Of a stretch of DNA of 64,000 nucleotides, positions 1 to 13,921 are shown piece by piece; positions within the stretch are counted from its first letter, which is position 1, and every line of letters begins with the position of its first letter. The notes under the pieces were generated by a model. That model saw nothing but the letters and a program-made list of their open reading frames with translations. It had not been told where the DNA came from and did not search any database. The stretch comes from Callorhinus ursinus (lineage: Eukaryota; Chordata; Mammalia; Carnivora; Otariidae): the NCBI RefSeq assembly GCF_003265705.1, contig NW_020312817.1:30653820-30717819 (forward strand), written 5' to 3'. Made by a program: the position numbers and the translations under genes.

Positions 1-124
1 GCAAGGTGTGACTAAAACACCTTTCTGAGTTGATATGGTGTTATAAAGCACTTTTCTGACAAGCTCATTCAATTGGTTATTGACAAACAGATAGATTATG
101 GATTTGAAGCCCTGATTAGGTTAC

Positions 125-349
125 CTGGTTGAGAATATTCCAGGATGCACGCGAGAGTGCTACGAATTAGAGCTGTCCACTGTTTCTGAGTGTCTTCAGT
201 CTTGGCCATTGAGAGTGTCACGATGCTTTTGATCCCCTGAAGCGCTGCGCTGACTGGTGGAGGAACCTGATTATCTGCAGACTTTATCGCTGTGTCTTTC
301 AATATTCTTGCAATTAAAAACAGAATCGTGGGCAGGATTGTCATACACC
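125..349 (-). CDS. HEATR5B: HEATR5B exon 22 of 22 in window
   Basis: The exon is 225 bp and encodes [20 protein letters not shown], then [20 protein letters not shown] and [16 protein letters not shown]. The acceptor is aattcag and the donor gtaacc. The gene continues beyond position 1; about 225 C-terminal residues are expected outside the window. Confidence 0.93.
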
Positions 350-1485
350 CTGAATTGAAAACAAATCAGATTACCTCATAATTATTCAGTTCTCATATTA
401 CAGTTCTTTCAATTGTTTTTACAATTGATTGTGGTTTAATATTATTTTTTCCCTTGTTGTTATGCAAAATTTACTGCATTACTACTACTATAATTCAATG
501 TTTGGAAAAGAAAGTGAGAAAGTGGCAAGGTATATTAAAGAAGACAGAATATTTTCCAACTAGCCTTGTTTTATTATTTCCAATATTTCACCTACTTAAT
601 ACGTTGTGCCTTTCAAAACAAAAATGAGAAAAGAAGATAGAAAAATGGAAGGGAAGTACTACCATATACTTTGATAACTATCTGAGCAACTTGATGAATC
701 TGGTAGCAATTCTAAGACATGTAATCAATCTTCAGAGTACTCAAGTCATCTTTAACTAAGCCGGGAAAAACGATGAAAAGACTATATATATGGGTAAGCA
801 AAGAAGAAATGAAAAAACCCTGGAATTTGTAGCCGAAAGAACTTTAAGGTCATTGAATCCAACCTCCCACTTCATGGAAAATGCTCAAAACTTTCTCGCC
901 ATTGTGCTTGGCCTGCAAAGCTCCAGCAACGGAGAACTCATTATTTTCACATCTATAGGCTTGTGTTGGGCTGAAATTTACCTTTATACTCCTGATACTA
1001 TTTCTCCCTTCCAGATAAATAGAGGGAAAGTCTATGTTTCCATCCAGTACTTTTCAGGTATCTTCAGACAACTATCATCTTTGCAGCTATAATTTCTTTA
1101 GCTCCTCCTAAGAGTTGGTGGTCACACTCATCTGACGTTTTTCAGTTTGTCAGTTACTCAAGAATGGCAACCAGATCAGAAACTAACAGGTTTTGTTATC
1201 CCACCATACGCCTGTCTGCTAATGTTCAGTGCCTTGCCTCAAGCTGTGGTTCTATCTCCAAGCTGAAGTTTGTCTGAAATGTATCTGAAGAACATCTTAA
1301 GTTTTGGGTTTTTTAAATCCTTAATCTTTATAGGCTCCTAAAGGTCAACACACCATAAAAGACTAACTTCTCCTTCCATACTTATTTAAGGGAAAATAAG
1401 TTCATAATAGCAGTTAAAATCAAAGGCAAGCTCATCTTTCTCTATTGTAATAGAATGAATTTCCGAATAGTGATTAATACCGTAC
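350..1485 (-). other. HEATR5B intron, nothing recognised
   Basis: The intron between exons 22 and 21 is AT-rich. No repeat family, RNA gene or conserved frame was recognised. Confidence 0.6.
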
Positions 1486-1752
1486 CAGCAGGCGAACAAA
1501 GGGATGGTAAGTCAGAGAGTATGGTAACTGTGGCTGCCACCAAACGAGCACTTTCTTCTGACAGTCGAGTTTTGGTGGCTATGTGACTGGGTGAATCCGA
1601 CATCTTGGTACTGAGATGCGGCATGTGCCGTACTAAAATGAACATCAACAGCTCCATAGTTGCAAACACAAGAGATTTTCCAGGAACGAGACCACCGCTG
1701 TCACCGCCTTCTCCTACTATAGGACATGACTCTTTTTCCATATCATCTTCAT
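1486..1752 (-). CDS. HEATR5B: HEATR5B exon 21 of 22 in window
   Basis: The exon is 267 bp. It begins [20 protein letters not shown], continues [20 protein letters not shown], and ends in [18 protein letters not shown] plus one base. The acceptor is cctcaag and the donor gtacgg. Confidence 0.93.
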
Positions 1753-2100
1753 CTTGAGGGAAAGAAAATTTGGTAAAATTTCCAGGAAAAAAAAAAGTAA
1801 TAGCACAGAGTAGATAAAACTACACAGTAAGTATATTTGGGAAATTCTTTTAAAAGAATTTACAACTGAATGTCTAACTGATAACACATGTCTTTCTCAG
1901 AATAATTCTTTGCCTTGCTAGAATTCTGTTTATTGACCTCTCCTTAAAAGTAAAGGCTAACTCATTTTTTACTTCAAAAATTTTTATTAGGTATTTTTAT
2001 TAGGAACATATTTCATATTACAAGGAACATATATGTTAGAAGATGACACTTTTGAAGGTGAAAAATAGTTGACTACCAGCAATTTCATTTGGTTCTTTCT

Positions 2101-2300
2101 TTTTTTTAAAGATTTATTTATTTATTTGAGATAGAGAGAGCACAAGCGGGAAGGGCAGAGGGAGAGAGAGAGAGACTCTCAAGCAGACTCCACAATGAGC
2201 GTGGAGCCTGACACAGGGCTCGATCCCATGACCCTGAGATCATGACCTGAGCTGAAACCAAGAGTCAGATGCTTAACCGACTGCACCACTCAGGCACCTC
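2101..2300 (-). mobile_element. Can-SINE, antisense
   Basis: A complete tRNA-Lys-derived SINE with a poly(T) head, a GA-rich middle and a tRNA-like end (cttaaccgactgcacc). A perfect 16-base target-site duplication, tcatttggttctttct, is at 2085-2100 and 2301-2316. Confidence 0.93.
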
Positions 2301-2452
2301 TCATTTGGTTCTTTCTAATGAAAGCAGAATCAACTGAAAATCTTCTACATCTATGACTACATTTTTTCTTAAAAACTTCCTGGCATTGACACTTAAAAAG
2401 TTAGAGTACAGATAAGATCTACTTCCAAGTTAGCATAATTTCTAGTACTTAC

Positions 2453-2597
2453 TTAGAGTGTTTCTTTTTTCTTGCAAATAATCCTGAGCAGCTCTTACTA
2501 TCTGCTGTACAACTCCAGTAACCAGCAGCTGAACAGATGGTGGGTTCCAGGTCAACAGGAGGCGGTGCAAAACACTTAGCAACTCAACACCGATCAG
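2453..2597 (-). CDS. HEATR5B: HEATR5B exon 20 of 22 in window
   Basis: The exon is 145 bp and encodes [20 protein letters not shown], then [20 protein letters not shown] and LQEKRNTL. The acceptor is ataatag and the donor gtaagt. One base of Asn is left for the next exon. Confidence 0.93.
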
Positions 2598-2989
2598 CTA
2601 TTATAAATTAATACAAGTAAATTTAATTAATCTTAATTTCAAAGGATACATTTATGTTATTATAATCTAAGAAAATATGCATGTAAAATAAATCTATTTG
2701 GTAGCTACAATTAATATATATGATTGTGTAACAAATAAGAACATTAGAACAATCTTGAGAAATGGTCATATTGTATTCCAACACATTTTCAGTCAACAAA
2801 TTACTGTGGATACTAGGCACTTCCAATAAGTCCCTCTCTCATTCATCTCAGCAAGTATTACAAACTTTCACCACTCACTTTAAGCGTCTTTCAGTCTTCC
2901 ACATCAAACCCATCCAATGAACCTGCCTCAAATTTCAAAGAGGAAGAAAAAAACTTAACTATAACCAAAGCCACCTTTACCTTTCTCCT

Positions 2990-4230
2990 TAAGATCAAGT
3001 GTCCAGACTCTACCCAAGGCTGATTGATCTTTCCTTATTTGCAGGATTCTTCAAGGACCTCAATTGTATTCCATATGTCTTCAGCTTCTCTCTCTAGGTA
3101 GGTTCCTCTCCCAGTATAAGGAAAACACTCAGGTCTTTCCTGTCTAATTCCCACCCCTCTCCCAAATCCTCTCAGACCCTTCTCTCTGCCCCCATGTCCT
3201 CTCTCTCTCTCGGGCTTTCTCTGGTCCCAGCCCAGATGCTTCCAGTTCCTTCACCCCTCATTCACTCCTCACTCTTCCACAATCTGGCTTCTGCCCACCT
3301 AAGAAAATGCTCTGTGTGAGGTCACTAGTAACCTTCCCTGGACTCTCTTTTGCCCTCATATACTGGATTCTGGTTCTTTTGAGACTGTTGTCTATCGTTG
3401 AAACTCCCCCTCACCCTTGTAACTCTGTTCTCTCAGTCCTCCTCCTACCTCTCTAGTAGTCTCCGGTGCTACTTATTTCCCTCATCTCCTTCTTTTTTTA
3501 CTTTTTGTAATATACTCTCATGTTCCAGTCCCGGCCCTCTTTTTTTCTTCCTTTATTCAGTTTCCCTAGGCCAGTGTAACTCACTATTTCTCTGGAAAGA
3601 AAATGAAAAGAGCCTCTTAACTGGCCTCCCTGCCTCCCTTGTCATCTCTTATCGACCAATCCCACAAGGTCGATAAAAGTGATCAAATCTACATATACCA
3701 TGTTCTGAAATACAAGTTGAACAAGGTTATTCCTCTATTTTAACAATTTTAATGATTCCCTATGACTTTTAAGACATTTTAAACCCTTTAACATGCCATA
3801 CAGGAATCTTTGTTATTTGGCTTTTTCCCTGTTGTGCAGCCTCATCTCCTAACAACCCCCACGTGCTCCATTTGTCTCAGCCATAGTAAGTGAGAGTAGT
3901 GTCCTTGAACTTGTCATGTTCTCTCATGCCTCCTTGTCTTGGGATTTGCTTTTCTCCCAGAGAGGAAAACCCATCCCTCTTGTGCTGCCTCACTAATTCC
4001 TCTTTCAAGATTTAATCCAACCATCATCTCCTCTGAGAAGCCATTCCTTACCTTCCTTGATAATGTCAGGGCTCCTCCCCTCTATTCTCCTCATATCTTT
4101 ACATACACTAGCTCAGCACTTGTCATAGCATCCTGATCTCCTGATCCAGGTGCAGGGAGACAGCTTTTGCTATCTATAGCCTCCAACTGTGTCTGAGGCA
4201 CAGAGTAAAGTTGTTGGATGAATGAATACA
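2990..4230 (+). mobile_element. L2 LINE relic, sense
   Basis: Ordered matches to L2 include ctcctcctacctctctagta, cttaactggcctccctgcct, agaagccattccttacctt and the end gttggatgaatgaat. No frame is intact. Confidence 0.75.
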
Positions 4231-4265
4231 ATTTTTGAGTCAGTATACTCTGCTGATTTTGAAAT

Positions 4266-4318
4266 TATAAAAATTCCAGAAATTATAGAAAATTATAGAA
4301 TTATAGAAATTATAGAAT
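4266..4318. repeat. imperfect (aaattatag)n repeat
   Basis: The unit attatagaa or a close variant recurs about five times next to the L2 end. Confidence 0.8.
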
Positions 4319-5262
4319 CCAACTCAGGAAAAAAATATAATCCATCCAAGTGTAAAGCAGTGCTTGGATAAACAAAACAATATTGGGTTCAAAAAAAAGC
4401 TAGGTAGATGGGTGTGGGATGTATTATGTTAAAACCAAAATGAGCAAGTGTAAACATAATATTCTCTCTTCATTCACAGATTAAATTTTAAGTTTTATAA
4501 AAACCAGAAGTTTCTTGCAGTAATCTGTAGTTTAGCTGAGGAACAGCTTCAGGCTGCAAGGCTGGGGTACAAGAAGAGTTCATCAGTGAGTGAATCTTGT
4601 AATCACAAAGCATATGCTTTGTTTTATTTTGGTTTTGGTCAGCATCATGTGCAAACCTAATTTTGACATAATGAATGATAGCAACTCTGTTCGTTTGTGT
4701 TTTATGGAAAATTACCCCTCATGGTAGTGCTGGTGACCAAAAAGATGGCTCTTAGTATGAAAAGAAAAGAATTTCTAATTAAAAAGAATAACAAATCCAC
4801 CAGTAGCTTCATTCTGTAACATGAATAAAGTCCTCTAAATATTACATACAGAAATTAGAAATAGCAATTCATTAAACTGCTAAGATGAGTAGTTGAGCCA
4901 GTGCAAAAAATTTTTCATTAAATGAGAGATAAAACTTTATCATTTAAAAGTGGTATAATCTATTTAATAGCCTTATAAATTACTTCGGCCCTTTATTAGT
5001 AGAATCATTAACTGGGATGGAAGGCATCCCTTAATTTTTAGTTTTACTTGACTACCAGTGAACACATCTAAGAAGATACACTGACTATTTCTATGCTGGC
5101 TGTGCCTAGTCATCCAACATTCACTATAATGTCTTAGATAAAGTAAAAAATCCTGAGTACTTATTATATAATATTTATTTCATATGGGAGAAAATTATCT
5201 TAAGATAAATATGATGAAAACAAAGTGTACAATTTATTATCTGTTATAGAAATAGACTGTAC

Positions 5263-5390
5263 CTGATCTTCTGCAATATGGATTCGGGCATAAGGAGAAT
5301 CTAGCAAGGTGTGTAAGGCCTGCAGACATGCTGTAACATGTTCAATAGGCTCCTCAGGTCTGGGGGAGCAAAGGAACTGTATACTCACAC
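5263..5390 (-). CDS. HEATR5B: HEATR5B exon 19 of 22 in window
   Basis: The exon is 128 bp and encodes [20 protein letters not shown], then [20 protein letters not shown] and DQ. The acceptor is catcgcag and the donor gtacag. Two bases complete Gly and it ends in phase 0. Confidence 0.93.
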
Positions 5391-7065
5391 CTGCGATGTA
5401 CATAATAAAAACACACGTTTGTCACTATAAAATACTTTGTTGCTCTGAGGTCAGATTTCTTCTCTATTTTTCCTCTATTCTTTCACAGATTACTTTAACA
5501 CATACTTAATGCCACCTTAAAGCAGAGTTCAAAATGGTTACCAAAAGCAGCAGCCAAACTTTATAACACAGATTGTGGCTTTGCAGTTAGGTTAATAATC
5601 AAATTGAAGGTCAGGGGAGGGAGGCGGCTCCAAGGTTGTGGAGTTGATTAGGAAGATCGTCAATTTTTTATTTCTAGGACTTTAAAAAATAATACATTAA
5701 AAATAAACTTATGAAAATTATAAAATTACTTCTCATTAAATGGTTACCAAACAATTTTCATGTCTACAAAGATTTTTTAGTGGCAAGCTACACAGGCATA
5801 ATGGATATCATGGATAACAATTGTTCTTAATTTGCATAAGGGTAAGGTCATTGTTTTAGAAGTCTCTCTTATTTTCATGTATGAGATTTACTAATGAGTT
5901 CTGTAATTTCACCTTACCAACCGTGTTCCTCTTCCCTCCCAGAAAATATAAAACTGTTTAACAGCCTCATTAGATTCTTTAATATCTTAATGTTTAAAGA
6001 GCATCTATAAAGCAATTATAAATTGAGATTTATTCAAATTTGCTTTAACTTTGCATTTTATTATTTCCTCATAGGACAATCTGTTAAGTGTCAAGTAAAA
6101 AGAAAATCTGCCATTGAAAAAGAAAAATGTAGTTTTTTTCTTGAAAATTATTCACTATTGCTCTGTGAGTGAACATGACGGCTAAAATTTTTTTAAGATT
6201 TTATTTATTTATTTATTTGACACAGAGAGAGAGAACACAAGCAGGGGGAATGGGAGAGGGAGAAGCAGGCTTCCTGCATGAGCAGGGAGCCGGATGCGGG
6301 GCTCCAACCCAGGGCCCTGGGACCATGACCTGAGCTGAAGGCAGAGGCTTAATGACAGAGCCACGCAGACGCCCTGACAGCTAAAATTCTGAGTAGTTTT
6401 TAATAATTAAATTTTTCTATTAAAAATTCAGTTAACAATTTAGAAAATGTGTTTAAAAATCCTCCTCTTATTATTCCTTCTCTGGACTGTGGTATATAAA
6501 ACTTTTCTGTAGCATTAAAATGAAAGATATGAAGGAGTTCGGAACATGCCACACCAAAATATGCCTCTTTGGCATATTGCTTATTTTGAGCTGAAGGTAC
6601 TTGATGAACAGCAAGCAGATGCAGTAAGGGCTCTCTGACTACTTTCCACCTAAAAGCAGGTCATAAAATTTCTCATGAGAAAGGTGCCCTCTCTGTATCA
6701 GGAAGAGAAGACTGGGAGTCAGTGTTGAAACAGACTTGTACAAACCTACTAAAATTAGTTTCCCCCATATATTTCCTAATCCCTGTCCCACAATTTACTG
6801 CCCCCAGCCCAAACCCCTTTGTCTGGTCACATCTTCACAATTTATTGTTCTTTGTGTAAAATGGCATATAAGTTTTTGGGCCTAATGGCTACTTTAGGTT
6901 GAAAATATTAAATCTGTATGCTTTTCTCCTGTTAATCTGTCTTATATCCATTTAATTCTTAGGCCAGCCACAGAACCTAAAGGGATAAAAGGAAACTTTT
7001 TCTTCCCTACAGATATGAATTTCAGAAGTGACACACCTTGAAATTGATCAATATGACACACCTAC
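5391..7065 (-). other. HEATR5B intron
   Basis: The intron holds one Can-SINE (6191-6374). The rest is AT-rich and not recognised. Confidence 0.6.
6191..6374 (-). mobile_element. Can-SINE, antisense
   Basis: The head is tttaagattttatttattt and the tRNA-like end is at 6345-6374. Target-site copies tgacggctaaaattt and tgacagctaaaattc flank it, with two differences, so it is moderately old. Confidence 0.9.
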
Positions 7066-7320
7066 CTAAAATCAGATGCATTCTGTCTTTGTTAATTTCC
7101 GGCAAAGATTTAGCACTAGGTGTTGCTCCTGATGCCTGATTTAAACTGATGGGTGCAGCACGTTTCTGTAAGCCAGGTACGGTTGCTGCTTCTGCAGACT
7201 CTGGACATGTAAATCCTGTGCTATTTAACCAAAGTGCCACTGCATGGAGAATCGGGGCCCACGAATTCCGGTAGTGAAGTCTAGCTGTATCAATAGTCTC
7301 GGGAGTATAAAATGCTCCAC
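7066..7320 (-). CDS. HEATR5B: HEATR5B exon 18 of 22 in window
   Basis: The exon is 255 bp and encodes [20 protein letters not shown], then [20 protein letters not shown], a variable linker around [20 protein letters not shown], and [10 protein letters not shown]. The acceptor is ttttacag and the donor gtaggt. Confidence 0.93.
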
Positions 7321-7412
7321 CTGTAAAATAATCAAGCCAATCAAAGCCATTACTTTTTTTGTAAGTGGTCAACCATTTATCAACAACTAACTTAAAAATA
7401 CTCATTACTTAC

Positions 7413-7756
7413 TGTCTTAGTTCATTTGGACCGCTATAACAAAATACCACAGACTGGGTGGCTTATTAAACAGCAGAAATTTATTTCTCACAATTCTGGA
7501 GGGGGAAGTCTGAGATCAGGCTGCGCACACGCTCAGGTAAGGGCCATCTCTCCGACTCACAGCTGTATTCTTACATGGTGGAAGGGCCTAGAGAGCAATG
7601 TGGGGTCTTTTCTCTAAGGGTACGAATCCCATTCCAGAGGGCTTTACCTCCTGACCGAAGCACTTCCCAAAGGGCCCGCACTTCCCGATACCATCACAAT
7701 GGGGATTAGGTTTCAACACATGAATTTGGAGGGGCCACAAAATTCAGACCATAGCA
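7413..7756 (-). mobile_element. MLT1-type solitary LTR, antisense
   Basis: The minus strand reads as an MaLR-family LTR: the plus strand shows ccgctataacaaaataccac, gactgggtggcttattaaac and caacacatgaatttggaggg, the reverse complement of the known pattern. There is no internal coding part. The left end lies about 90 bp upstream of exon 18. Confidence 0.82.
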
Positions 7757-8764
<1,008 letters not shown>

Positions 8765-9639
8765 CTAGTAAGATATTTAGGAGGAGGAAATAACAAGGCA
8801 TAATATTAAGAGATGATATAATCTAAGTTGCTATGATTATACAATTGAATTATTGAAAGTAATTGAGTATAGACACTGAAAAGTCTATAACTTCATGATT
8901 TCCTGACAACCTCCAAAGAATAATTCTACCTGCTTTGGAGACAATCTTTTTTTTATCAATCTGACTTCTGACTATTCCTCTCAAAAAATATTCCTTCAGC
9001 AGCGTTCTCTGAAATTTTTCTGGCTTCTCTTGTTATACTTTACAAAGCCCCCTTTTATGTGTGCCTTTTTTTTTTCTTTTTGGTCATAGGGTATAACTTC
9101 CTGTTTACTGCCTCCACTTTCACAGACTTATTAGATACAATCAGACAGCATTCAAAGAAAAAGGCTGGAGGAGGATGGGAGAAGGGCCAGAGAAAGGATT
9201 TCCCTAAATATCCTTCTAACCCCTTAAGTGATATTTAGCAATCTGGCCTTTATAATAGAGATTGAGCCAAGCATATAATTTACTAGTCACATATATATTA
9301 TCTGTATCCTTTCTCTCCACTTAGTAAACCAAAAAGATGTATAATAGCAACTTCCTAAAACATAATTTTAAAGATTTTTCTTTGTTGCAGTTATTTTTGT
9401 TTTTGTTTTTGTACATACATTTAGGCTTTGGCAACTGGTTATAGACTGAGCACAGAATATAAGGCAGAAGTAGGTGAAGGTTTTACTCCATAGGCAATGG
9501 GGAAGGGAAGAGGTCACTGCAGGATTTATAGATCAGATATCATGTATTTTTCCTGAACTTTTAATTTTATTTTAAAATTATACCACAAAAAGTTTTACAA
9601 ATGAGTTTAAATTACTCATAATCCCAATTTCCAGGTTAC

Positions 9640-10100
9640 CATATTCTAGCTTTATAACTTGTAATTTTGTTGTACAAAGAATTTTGTATTTATTTATTAA
9701 CATATCATAAGGTTTTCCCATGAAATGCTAGTCTTCATAACCATTACTCTTAATGGCTGTAGGGGATGAGCCATAATACATCTAACAAGTTCCCTACATT
9801 GAAATTTTATATTTACTTCTGATTCTTTACTCAGCCTTGGGAATCTTAACAAGACAAGATACAATTTTCAAAGGCAAAAGGTGTAGAGTTCTTCACATTA
9901 TAAATAATGTTCCAAGTAAAGCTTTTTGTAAACATTTCCTTCCTGTATTTTGGATATTTTTCCCTAAGATAAAGTCCCAGAAACAGAATTACTGCATTAG
10001 TGATTACAAATATTTTTATGTCTGAATAGACACTGCCAAAACCTTTCTAAAAGGGTTCTATAATTTACACTGCTACTTGCAATACAGGAGGATATATTTT
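9640..10100 (-). mobile_element. old L1-like relic, antisense
   Basis: Segments such as ctaagataaagtcccagaaa followed by aaagggttctataatttaca resemble antisense L1M 3' sequence. Divergence is high and limits are rough. Confidence 0.5.
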
Positions 10101-10274
10101 TTAGACTTCTTTTTAAGCAATGTTTTAGTTTATCTTTCTTATTAGATATTACACAAGAAAAATAGAAAAATCAGAAGTATAAGTAAAATGAAGAAAATGA
10201 GAAAATATCATTAGTATTCTAGACATGTTGTATATATATAGTCTCTTAAATAACACTGTTTGTGAATAACTTTT

Positions 10275-10494
10275 TTTAATTAAAAATAGTTTTTTAAAGA
10301 TTTATTTATTTGAAAGAGAGAGAGAAAGAGAGGACGCAGTGGTAAGGGGTAGAGGGAGAAGGAGAGAGAGTCCCAAGCACACTCCGCACTGAGTGTGGAG
10401 CCCAACACAGGGCTCGATCTCAGGACCCTGAGATCACGACCTGAGCCGAAACCAAGAGTCAGACGCCCAACCAACTGCACCCCAGAGGCATCCC
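10275..10494 (-). mobile_element. Can-SINE, antisense
   Basis: An antisense SINE with duplicated target tgtgaataactttt at 10261-10274 and 10495-10508. It splits an older L1-like stretch. Confidence 0.9.
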
Positions 10495-11634
10495 TGTGAA
10501 TAACTTTTAACCCAATTTTCGATTCACTTAATTCCATCATTCTTAGGATCAAGACATACTTTTAAGTTATTTCCGTTTTTCTGAGAAAGATAAACATCAC
10601 AATAAACATCATCAGCAGAGTCTTTGTGTATATCCTTAATATTCCTTACGATAAACTGGTCAGCTAATGTGTGGTTTTAGTAAGTGTTTTGATACATATC
10701 ACCCTTTAGAAAAATTTTACTAATACTATTATTCTAAATATGATGTTAATTTAGCTGGGAAATGTTTCTATATTTCTTCCCCCCCCATATATTTATGTGT
10801 AGTTTTGTTTCCACTCTGTGAATTGTCAATTCATATTCTTTGCCCAAAATTTGCATTTTAGAATGATTATTCTGAGAATCTGAACAGTAACAGCTGGAGG
10901 TGGAGGTGGGGGAGACTAACAGTAGAAAAAAACTAGGATGCAACTGCATAGACCAGGTATCAGATGATGAGGACTCAAACTAAAGGCAGGGGTAGAAGAG
11001 AGGAAGTATTTATTTATAAATATGGAAAAGGTATATATAATCTATTGCTAAATTTAAAAAAATAGTTGCTATGTTGAATAAAATTCCATTTTTATTTTAA
11101 AAAAGATATAGATAGATATGCACATTTTAAGGCATATAAATAGATTTGTATGTGCATATATGCATAGTGATACATACCAAAATATTAACAATAGTTATCT
11201 CTGGATGATAAGATAATAAGATTACAGAGAGGATAAGATTACAGATTTTTTCCAATAATACCTTTTCTCTATATTCTGAATATGTGTAGTGAATATAGGT
11301 ATTTTTATTATCAGAACAAAATTACATTATTTTCAAAGATAGCATTAACAAAGTCAAAGACACAGGAATTAGTTACCTACTAGATATAAGATGAAGGGGA
11401 TTGAAGAAGAAGCAGTTAATACTGATCCCTAGGTTCTGGCCTGAAGATAGGAGGTAGGACCAGTAGTTGACATAAATAGGAAAAAAGAAGAAAGAGAAAA
11501 CACAGTATTTTTTTTTTAGACATGTTGGGTGTATGGTACTTATGGGTCATCCAAGGGGAGATGTCTAATAAACAGCTAAAAATATGGGATTGGAATTTAG
11601 GAGGTCTGGGTGGAAAAGCAGAATTACGATCTTT

Positions 11635-12017
11635 TTTTTTTTTTAAAGATTTTATTGGGGCGCCTGGGTGGTTCAGTCATTAAGCGTCTGCCTTCAGCTC
11701 AGGTCATGATCCCAGGGTCCTGGGTTCGAGCCCCACATTGGGCTCCCTGCTCCGCGGGAAGCCGCCTTCTCCCTCTCCCACTCCCCCTGCTCGTGTTCCC
11801 TCTCTCGCTGTGTCTCTCTCTGTCAAATAAATAAATAAAATCTTAAAAAAAAAAAAGATTCTATTTATTTATTTGAGAGAGAGAGAATGAGAGAGAGAGA
11901 AAGCACATGAGAGGGGGGAGGGTCAGAGGGAGAAGCAGACTCCCTGCTGAGCAGGGAGCCCGATGCGGGACCCAAGCCGACGGCAGTCGCTTAACCAAGT
12001 GAGCCACCCAGGTGCCC
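11635..12017 (-). mobile_element. Can-SINE, antisense, interrupted
   Basis: The poly(T) head is at 11635-11657 and the body at 11854-12017, split by the sense SINE. The target-site duplication is cagaattacgatcttt (11619-11634) and cagaattacaatcttt (12018-12033), within an antisense L2. Confidence 0.92.
11658..11853 (+). mobile_element. Can-SINE nested in another Can-SINE
   Basis: A young sense copy beginning ggggcgcctgggtggttcag with an (aaat)n tail. It is inserted into the head of an antisense SINE; the duplicated target is aaagattttatt / aaagattctatt. Confidence 0.92.
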
Positions 12018-12370
12018 CAGAATTACAATCTTTAATATGCAAGTTAAAGCTATAGGCCATGGGTATGGATGAAGCTGCCCATAAAGTACGAAGAAGGAGG
12101 AAAAGGACAAGAAAAACACATTTAAAGAGCGGGCAGGCAAAGAGAGGCCAGCAAGTGATGTTGAGAATGAACAATGAAAAGGAAAGAGGAGAAGCAAGAG
12201 AGGAGTGTCACGAAAGTCAAGGAAAACAAAGGGCTTCTAGAGACAGTATCAAATGCTGCAGAGAGGCCAAGTAACGCAGAAACTGACGAGTGCACAGTGA
12301 TACAGATAACTCTCTGATTTGTAACTTTAGCGAGAGTGATTCCAGGGGAGTGGTGAGGACAGGGGGAAAC

Positions 12371-12930
12371 TGAAGGGACCTCATGAAAAGTTGCTTTTTG
12401 CTCCTTTTCCTGCTTCTCTTCTTGCTGGGATCTGCACCCCCACCTTACATATGCTGTATGTCCTCCTTGTAAAGTCAAGGACTTAATGATTTCTTTGGAG
12501 TCTTTCAGGACAACAGACAACATCTAAGGAATGACCAGGTGAGGTTGTCATGTACGTTTTCATGACCGCTGACTCCAGACACCTTGACACCAAGACACCT
12601 AGCTCCAGGGCATAAGGGACTTAGGCAGGACACCTGAGCACTCCTTGTTTTGACCAGTTCCCAGATGTGTGAGGGGACATGTACACCAGACCACCATCCT
12701 CAATAAAAATTCCACGCCCCAAGCAAAGACGAGACTCACTCTCCTTTCCTTTCCAAGTTTCCCAGATGCTGTCTGTATCTGCTGTCTCTATATCTTCAAT
12801 AAAACTCTGCTCTCATTTCCTCTTGGCGTGCATTTGATTTTGATCCTGCTCGAAGCCAAGGATCCTGCTGACTGGTCCTGCAGAAGCCCCTCTGGGTCCT
12901 CAGACCCAGCCAGGCTGCATCGGTGAGAAT
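12371..12930 (+). mobile_element. ERV1-like solitary LTR
   Basis: It has a gammaretrovirus-style LTR layout: a caataaaactctgctctcat polyadenylation area at about 12797, then a U5-like part with ctgactggtcctgcagaagc. It interrupts an antisense L2. No viral coding sequence is present. The ends are approximate. Confidence 0.65.
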
Positions 12931-13590
12931 GACCCCAGATTGTGGGGGACTGAGAAGCAGGCGACCAAGAGTTGAGGAAGTGAATATACTGAAACTCCTT
13001 CAGTGAACTGAGACTGAAGAGGAGAGAGCGAAAGCAGTGAGGAGAAGGATACACTTAGGTGGGAAGGAAGGCAGGCAAGAAGAGGGAGCACATAGAGGGA
13101 GAGGCTGAAGATACAGAAGTGGGCACGACTGACAGCACTGAGCTGGAAAGTCTCCCCTTCATACTCATGCTTAACTAACATTAACTAACAGGTGAAAGGA
13201 CAGTTCCCAACTCATGAAAATCTAAAGATTTCAAGGTAACAATCTGAGGATATGGAAAATGGATATCTTCAGCTTTCTGAGTGAAAAAGTATAAGCAAAG
13301 ATAGGTCTTCAGGAAAGAAATCTAGAATATGCTGGGCATTTGAAGAGCATGACAAAGGTAAAGAAGATAAGCAGGGAAAAGAATTACTAGACAGCATTCA
13401 AGGCTGAGGCCTGAGCTACAAAACTTTAAATTAGAAAAAGGTGTCAATAAAAATGTGCATTATTAATTTAGTTATGTGAGGTTCTGATCTAATTTTTTAA
13501 AAGTAATAATCTATCTTCCATTCAGTGCCAATCACAATTGTCCTTTGATATACATTGCCTTACAAGAAGATATTTTTCCACATTGTAATG

Positions 13591-13592
13591 GC

Positions 13593-13623
<31 letters not shown>

Positions 13624-13625
13624 AA
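13591..13625. repeat. (aaaac)n microsatellite
   Basis: There are about six units of aaaac, next to an antisense MIR. Confidence 0.9.
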
Positions 13626-13760
13626 CTGAGGCTCTGAGAGATCAAATCACTTGACCAAAGTCACAAAGATGGTAAATTACAGACAGAGAGAACTTGTTCT
13701 AGGGCCTCTGATTCAACATTTAATGCTTTTTATACTAAACTATGCCAGTCTTCCTGGTAG
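13622..13760 (-). repeat. MIR relic, antisense
   Basis: It reads actgaggctctgagagatca and accaaagtcacaaagatggt, the conserved MIR core in reverse. Confidence 0.72.
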
Positions 13761-13921
13761 GTGAATCAAGCATATTAATGCAAGTCAGCAAAGAACTAGC
13801 TGACTGGCAACGCATGTTATGATCATCAGACTCTGTGTTGCCTAATTTTCACATAATTAGTTAGGGGAGCCCTTTCTCAATAGAGAAATTTTGAAAAAAC
13901 TGATTAAAAAACATAACTTTC

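Larger units (their letters stand above)
2598..5262 (-). other. HEATR5B intron
   Basis: The intron holds the L2 at 2990-4230 and the short tandem repeat near 4.3 kb. Nothing is recognised at 2598-2990 and 4330-5262. Confidence 0.6.
11340..13190 (-). mobile_element. L2 LINE relic, antisense, interrupted
   Basis: Antisense L2 is visible as catccaaggggagatgtcta (about 11549), tatcaaatgctgcagagagg (12247) and gatggaccac-like decay after the LTR (12936-13190). The SINE pair (11635-12017) and an LTR (about 12371-12930) interrupt it. Confidence 0.65.

Noticed and set aside
12371..12930. Possible intact endogenous retrovirus
   Set aside because: Only LTR-like sequence is present; no gag, pol or env coding part is seen next to it.
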